A stretch of DNA of 30,641 nt from Phellopilus nigrolimitatus (Eukaryota; Basidiomycota; Agaricomycetes; Hymenochaetales; Hymenochaetaceae), in assembly GCA_021029095.1 (NCBI GenBank), contig JAJOHG010000306.1:1-30641 (forward strand). Reading direction: 5' to 3'. The position numbers and the translations under genes are program-made. Shown here one piece after another: positions 27,198 through 30,641 of the stretch. Numbering within the stretch: position 1 is the first letter of the stretch; every line of letters starts with the position of its first letter. The notes beneath the pieces are model-generated. The model was not told the DNA's origin. It did not search any database and worked only from the letters and a program-made list of their open reading frames with translations.

Positions 27198-28398
27198 TTA
27201 CGTCCTCGATGTACGCGGCCTCGATGTTTTACCTTCCGCTCCGGTAGACCACAACGCGGTTCCGAAGCTGAAGTTTGCGCTTGCTGACGGCATGTGTGGC
27301 GGGCCGGTTGCCCTGTCGCCTACTTTGAAGTCTGGGTTCGCGGCTTTCCAGTATCGCAGTTTTTCTTCAAACGAGAAGCCGGGCTGCTCGCGACTGAAGA
27401 GGACTCCGTTCGGTAGAGTGAGCTGGTTGTTGGCATCGCGCAAGATCTCGCCGCGTCGCAGAGCTTCGTTCGCTCCTGGACAAACGAGGAGGAAATGTTC
27501 CGGATCGGTACACCACATGCACACGCGACGTCGAGTCGGGAAGGCTTCCCCGACAGGCGCAGGTGGCACGTAAGGGGCGGGTACGTAAGGGGCTGTCGGT
27601 CGAGCCGTATTCTGGCTCGGTGTGGACGGCGTTGGCGTTCTCTGCATCGCGACGAGTTGCGACTGAAGAGATTCCAACTGTCGAGTCATCGCGGTCCATG
27701 CCTCGCCCTCCTGTTTCACAACGACAGGGGCCGGTGCAGGAGCGGGAGTCCGCGTGTTCGACGTGGACGCTGTGGCCTTCGCGACCCCGGCGTATCCGCG
27801 CTTAAGGATGTCGTCGCACAACGTGAAAACCTCCTGCATCGGGTAGGTCGAGTCGGGGCTGTGCGTGTCGTCTTTAATGAGCTTGCGCAGGTTCATCTCT
27901 TCGCGTAGCGATCCCTTGATGCCCTCAAGGAAGCCGCGGTTGACGTCAAGATCACTGAAGATCGACTGTGACTTGAGTACGCGGATACGAGCGAGAACTC
28001 CCGGAAGTACTTGCTTAGCGAGCCTCTGTCAGTGTGGCCGCTTGCTGGCTGCGCGTTGATGATCCGTCGAGCGTCGCGGACAGTGAACGTAGGTTCCGCG
28101 CCTGGGTAGAGTGTGAGGACTGCTTCACGGAAGGGCGTCCACAGATTCCCGGTCGCGGCTGGGAGTGACTTCCACGTGAAGCCTTCGCGCCAGCGTACAG
28201 GCAAGCGCATTCGATAGCGTCAGGGTCCGTGATGTTGTTCCGGCGACCGAGATTCTCGATCACGTTGAAAAAGTGTGGAATGCTCTCCTCGTCCTCCGGG
28301 AACGTGGGAGCTCGGCGATCCCCAGTAAGAGGCATGTCGCCTGGGTCGACGCCAACGACTGGCGTAAAGAACGGTGCTGGGGGCGGTGGTTGTGCCAT
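27198..28398 (-). pseudogene. Gypsy-2 Gag with two frameshifts
   Basis: Starts at ATG 28398 (MAQPPPPAPFFTPVV). The first frame gives RRAPTFPEDEESIPHFF...DAIECACLYAGAKAS. A frameshift near 28165 leads to TWKSLPAATGNLWTPF and LYPGAEPTF. A second frameshift near 27990 leads to VNRGFLEGIKGSLREEMNLR. A CCHC knuckle, CMWCTDPEHFLLVC, sits near 27520-27480. The capsid-type fold and knuckle identify it as Gag. The protein order is normal; only the frame is broken. It ends at 27198, just before pol in another frame. Confidence 0.82.
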
Positions 28399-29030
28399 GG
28401 CGACGACGGGTCGAATAGGCGCGATCGGATGCGGGGTCGGTCGTGATCGTGGAGGTGGTGTCGGAGACGGCGAGCGGGCGGAGAAGCGTAACGGCGCTGG
28501 AGTGGAGGCGCGACTGGCGGTGTGTAAAAGATAGATCGCGAAGATGCGGCAAGCTGATCGAGTGGAGTGAGGGGGCTGTCTGAGAAGAGGTCCAGGCGGC
28601 CGCGGTCTATCGAGAAGCTCTGGAGGCTGTTCGATATCTGTGAGATCGGCGATAAAGACGCGGCGGGTGTCCTATCTATATGTCGAGGCGGATTGCGACC
28701 GTCGTGGCGAAGGTCGGGTTCGGTGTGTCGTACGTCCTCGATCCTGGGAGCGTGACTGAGATCGCGACTCGATCGTCGTTGGCGCTCTCGTCGCAGACGT
28801 CGTTCTTCTCGGCGGTCGATGGGTGGATGCTGAGCTCTCTTTGAAAGGGTCCGGTCGACGGTGACCGCGGTGTCCCTCGTCGTCTGACTGTCCCTTGTGA
28901 CACTGACGGTGCGCGGTCTGGATCGTCGAGCGCGTCGCGGAGCGCTCCTAATAGGTTTCGGCCTTCGCGCGGCAGGGCGAAATCGTGATCGCGGTCGTTT
29001 GGCGTGTCGAGTCTGGTCAGCTAGACACTT
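28399..29030 (-). other. Gypsy-2 untranslated leader
   Basis: About 630 bp between PBS and Gag. Arg/Ser-rich open frames exist, but they look like compositional artefacts (CGA/TCG-rich DNA) and no domain is visible. Confidence 0.5.
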
Positions 29031-29053
29031 TGAAACCCCCGCGGTTGGTTCCA
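29031..29053 (-). promoter_or_regulatory. Gypsy-2 primer-binding site
   Basis: Two bases after the LTR (element sense ...GTAAA-CC) comes TGGAACCAACCGCGGGGG. It starts with TGG as expected for pairing to a tRNA CCA end; its complement reads like a T-stem plus acceptor 3' strand. The tRNA was not identified. Confidence 0.55.
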
Positions 29054-29055
29054 GG

Positions 29056-29715
29056 TTTACGAGACCCTTTCGGGCAAGTAGCGCAGACGGTCGAAGACAG
29101 CCCACAGGGTTCGGGGAATCTACGGTGCCTTGATCAAGAAGAGAGAAAAGCCGACAGGGGGACTCAACACTGGGACGACGCGACGCTGACTCGCTCCCTC
29201 TCTATCGATGCTGTCGAGACGGCGACCCAGTGGTGTCGTGGTCGCGGACCGTTCGGGATGGACGACGGTGTCGAGTAAGGTTCAGAACTGAAGACGGTGT
29301 CGAGAAACGGATCAAGTGTCGATCGCGAAGTCAAGAAGAGCGAACGGAGGTCGAGAAGAGAGAAGATGAGAAGTGTGTGTCAATCCTATTCAGTGTCGTG
29401 ATCGCGAAGGGGAAGACCCCCTACAAAGATGCCTCTATCTCGACTAAATACCGAATCCCGTTTCTGTCTACGGTCCGTGCGCGATCCCAGTAAGGTAACT
29501 GAACAAAGAGTGCCCCGCGATGTCTCCGCGACTCGACTCATCATCCCTGTGTCATACGCGTCGATCCTCGGTCCTTCGTCCGCGTCCGCGATCGCGCTCG
29601 ATCCTCTATCCGCGTCCGTACTCGTCCTCAATCCTCAATCCGTCTCTATGCTCAACCGCGGTCCTGTACCCGTTCCGCGACGATATCGGAAGGTAGCCAG
29701 TGGTACACTGGTACA
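29056..29715 (-). repeat. Gypsy-2 5' LTR (660 bp)
   Basis: Partner of 18350-19011, two bases shorter through single-base losses in a G run (near 29347) and a C run (near 29418). Confidence 0.93.
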
Positions 29716-30090
29716 GCGCCCCTCCTAGGTGCTCCCCGCTCCACGCTCCACTGCCTCACTCCATGTTCCACTGTACATGCCCTTACGGGCCTTTCCCTCC
29801 GCTCCCCTCATGTCATGCTGTGCATGACTCCATAGCTCCGCTGACATCATAGCAGCCTCATAGTATATATAGGTACATCGCTGGACCTTAAGCCCCAGCT
29901 TGACCTCCTTGTTCAGTAGCTAGCATAGTCTTGCTATTCATCGCCTTTGCTCTTCATAGTCTTGCGCCTGCGCTTCACAGTCTTGCCATAGTCATCGTCG
30001 CCTTGTCACAGTCAAGCCTCACGTCATCGTCACGTCACTGTCCACAGCACGCTCCTCGCTCCATTAGGCAAGACCCTTTACTCCGTAACA
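29716..30090 (+). repeat. Truncated or solo LTR of a further retrotransposon
   Basis: Contains a TATA box (TAGTATATATAGG, about 29861), a TGACATCAT motif (about 29842), three copies of CATAGTCTTGC or a near variant (29924, 29955, 29976) and an end ...CTCCGTAACA at 30090 typical of LTR 3' ends. The 5' boundary cannot be fixed. What follows is not a PBS but copia coding sequence, so this is a solo or 5'-truncated LTR inserted in the Copia-3 fragment. Confidence 0.5.
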
Positions 30091-30447
30091 GCCATATCTC
30101 GCCGTACCGCGAGGACTTCAAATTTCGTCGAGACAGCGCCGAAGAAGAGTTTGCACGCCGCAAACAAGCAGACGTTTACGCTATGGGAGAGGAGATTTAG
30201 CTATCAACTCCCGAATGGCGAGACGCCGACGAATTTAACGCTTACCGAAGTTCTTTATTCTCCCGAAGTCGGATTCACACTGGTGTCCGTCGGCGCGCTC
30301 GATCGTGCGGACTACTTCGCAGTTTTCGGCGGGAACAAGTGTGTTCTCCGCGACGCGGCGGGAATTGCATTGGCGAGGTTTTTGCGCTCCAGTAAGGGCC
30401 TGTACGGTTTGCTCACGAGCCGGCCGACCCGACCACTTCGTGTTTAG
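30091..30447 (+). pseudogene. Copia-3 fragment: protease / GAG-pre-integrase region
   Basis: Begins in the '(S)HISPYREDF' segment that follows the DSGA site in basidiomycete copia proteases. After a frameshift near 30150 it continues AANKQTFTLWERRF, SYQLPNGETPTNLTLTEVLY, SPEVGFTLVSVGALDRADY and ends SSKGLYGL. These are the strand-by-strand landmarks of the copia protease C-terminus. It is bounded on the left by the LTR and on the right by a reversed Gypsy-1-type LTR. It is a different family from Copia-1. Confidence 0.75.
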
Positions 30448-30641
30448 AGCACACCACAAACCAAAAGGCTGAGGCACAAACTCCAAAGCACAAGACGACA
30501 AGAGAGAGAATGCTGAGCTGACTTAGTAGGGATCACACTTTATGGTGGATATTCTAAGAGAACCGATTGAGTCTCCCAGTCATGTATTGCCTCCTTATAT
30601 ACCTAAGTCTAGTGCGCACAGACCAAGCAGTACACTACCTA
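30448..30641 (-). repeat. Gypsy-1-family LTR, reverse orientation, runs off the window
   Basis: The reverse complement of this segment matches about 4235-4430 of the Gypsy-1 LTR, including GGTAGTGTACTGCTTGG, the TATATAA box and TTTTGGTTTGTGGTGTGCTC. Roughly one base in ten differs, with small indels, so it is an older or different copy. Its 3' end borders the Copia-3 fragment. Whether it is a solo LTR or the 3' LTR of a full element to the right cannot be told. Confidence 0.88.

Larger units (their letters stand above)
18350..29715 (-). mobile_element. Gypsy-2: large Ty3/gypsy retrotransposon with accessory genes
   Basis: 11,366 bp, transcribed on the minus strand: 5' LTR (29056-29715), PBS, leader, gag, pol, a 3.3-kb accessory segment, PPT and 3' LTR (18350-19011). 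GCGC on both outer sides (18346-18349 and 29716-29719) is a possible 4-bp target duplication. The LTRs differ only by two one-base homopolymer length changes, so insertion looks very recent, yet gag and pol contain several frameshifts and stops. The RT carries FIDDIPVKGP instead of YxDD, as in a widespread basidiomycete gypsy lineage. Confidence 0.92.

Noticed and set aside
28260..29105. 281-codon Arg/Ser-rich frame at the start of Gypsy-2 as an extra protein
   Set aside because: It starts inside the LTR, crosses the PBS and leader and is compositional; the Gag start at 28398 in another frame has real homology features.

Overview
The window looks like an accessory, transposon-dense region of an Agaricomycete (basidiomycete) genome, probably Polyporales-like. 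The evidence is a Set1-type H3K4 methyltransferase, spliceosomal introns of about 48-62 nt with CTAAC branch sites, and basidiomycete-type Ty3/gypsy and Ty1/copia elements. The only confident host gene is the C-terminal part of SET1 (about 1109-2323, +). It is cut off upstream by a minisatellite and a broken retrotransposon gag remnant. No tRNA, rRNA or CRISPR locus was found.

The rest is a nest of elements. Bases 2324-3678 are the SET1 3' flank with small repeats and a possible two-exon gene scrap. A 368-bp fold-back MITE (3679-4046) directly abuts the 5' LTR of Gypsy-1 (4047-16205, +). Gypsy-1 is decayed by frameshifts and stops and has been split three times: by an unidentified 0.68-kb insertion in RT (about 7590-8271), by a complete, coding-intact Copia-1 on the minus strand (8969-15022, 5-bp TSD), and by Copia-2 on the plus strand (from 16206). 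Copia-2 ends at 18349, where Gypsy-2 begins.

Gypsy-2 (18350-29715, minus strand, about 11.4 kb) has almost identical 0.66-kb LTRs. Its gag and pol carry frameshifts or stops, but it holds a 3.3-kb accessory segment between pol and the 3' LTR. That segment has two divergent genes. One is an intronless sense gene whose 235-aa product keeps the Trp/Phe/Tyr-Pro spacing of the element's own Gag. The other is an antisense, four-exon gene for a 527-aa protein with a textbook Zn2Cys6 cluster. I consider this the most novel item in the window.

To the right (29716-30641) lie a truncated or solo LTR, a fragment of a third copia element, and a Gypsy-1-family LTR in reverse orientation that runs off the end.

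Order of events inferred from nesting: MITE, then Gypsy-1, then Copia-1 and Copia-2, then Gypsy-2. Two priming systems can be read directly. Copia uses a PBS matching an internal (half-molecule) initiator tRNA-Met segment. Gypsy-1 has a PBS complementary to its own predicted mRNA 5' end, as in Tf1-type self-priming.
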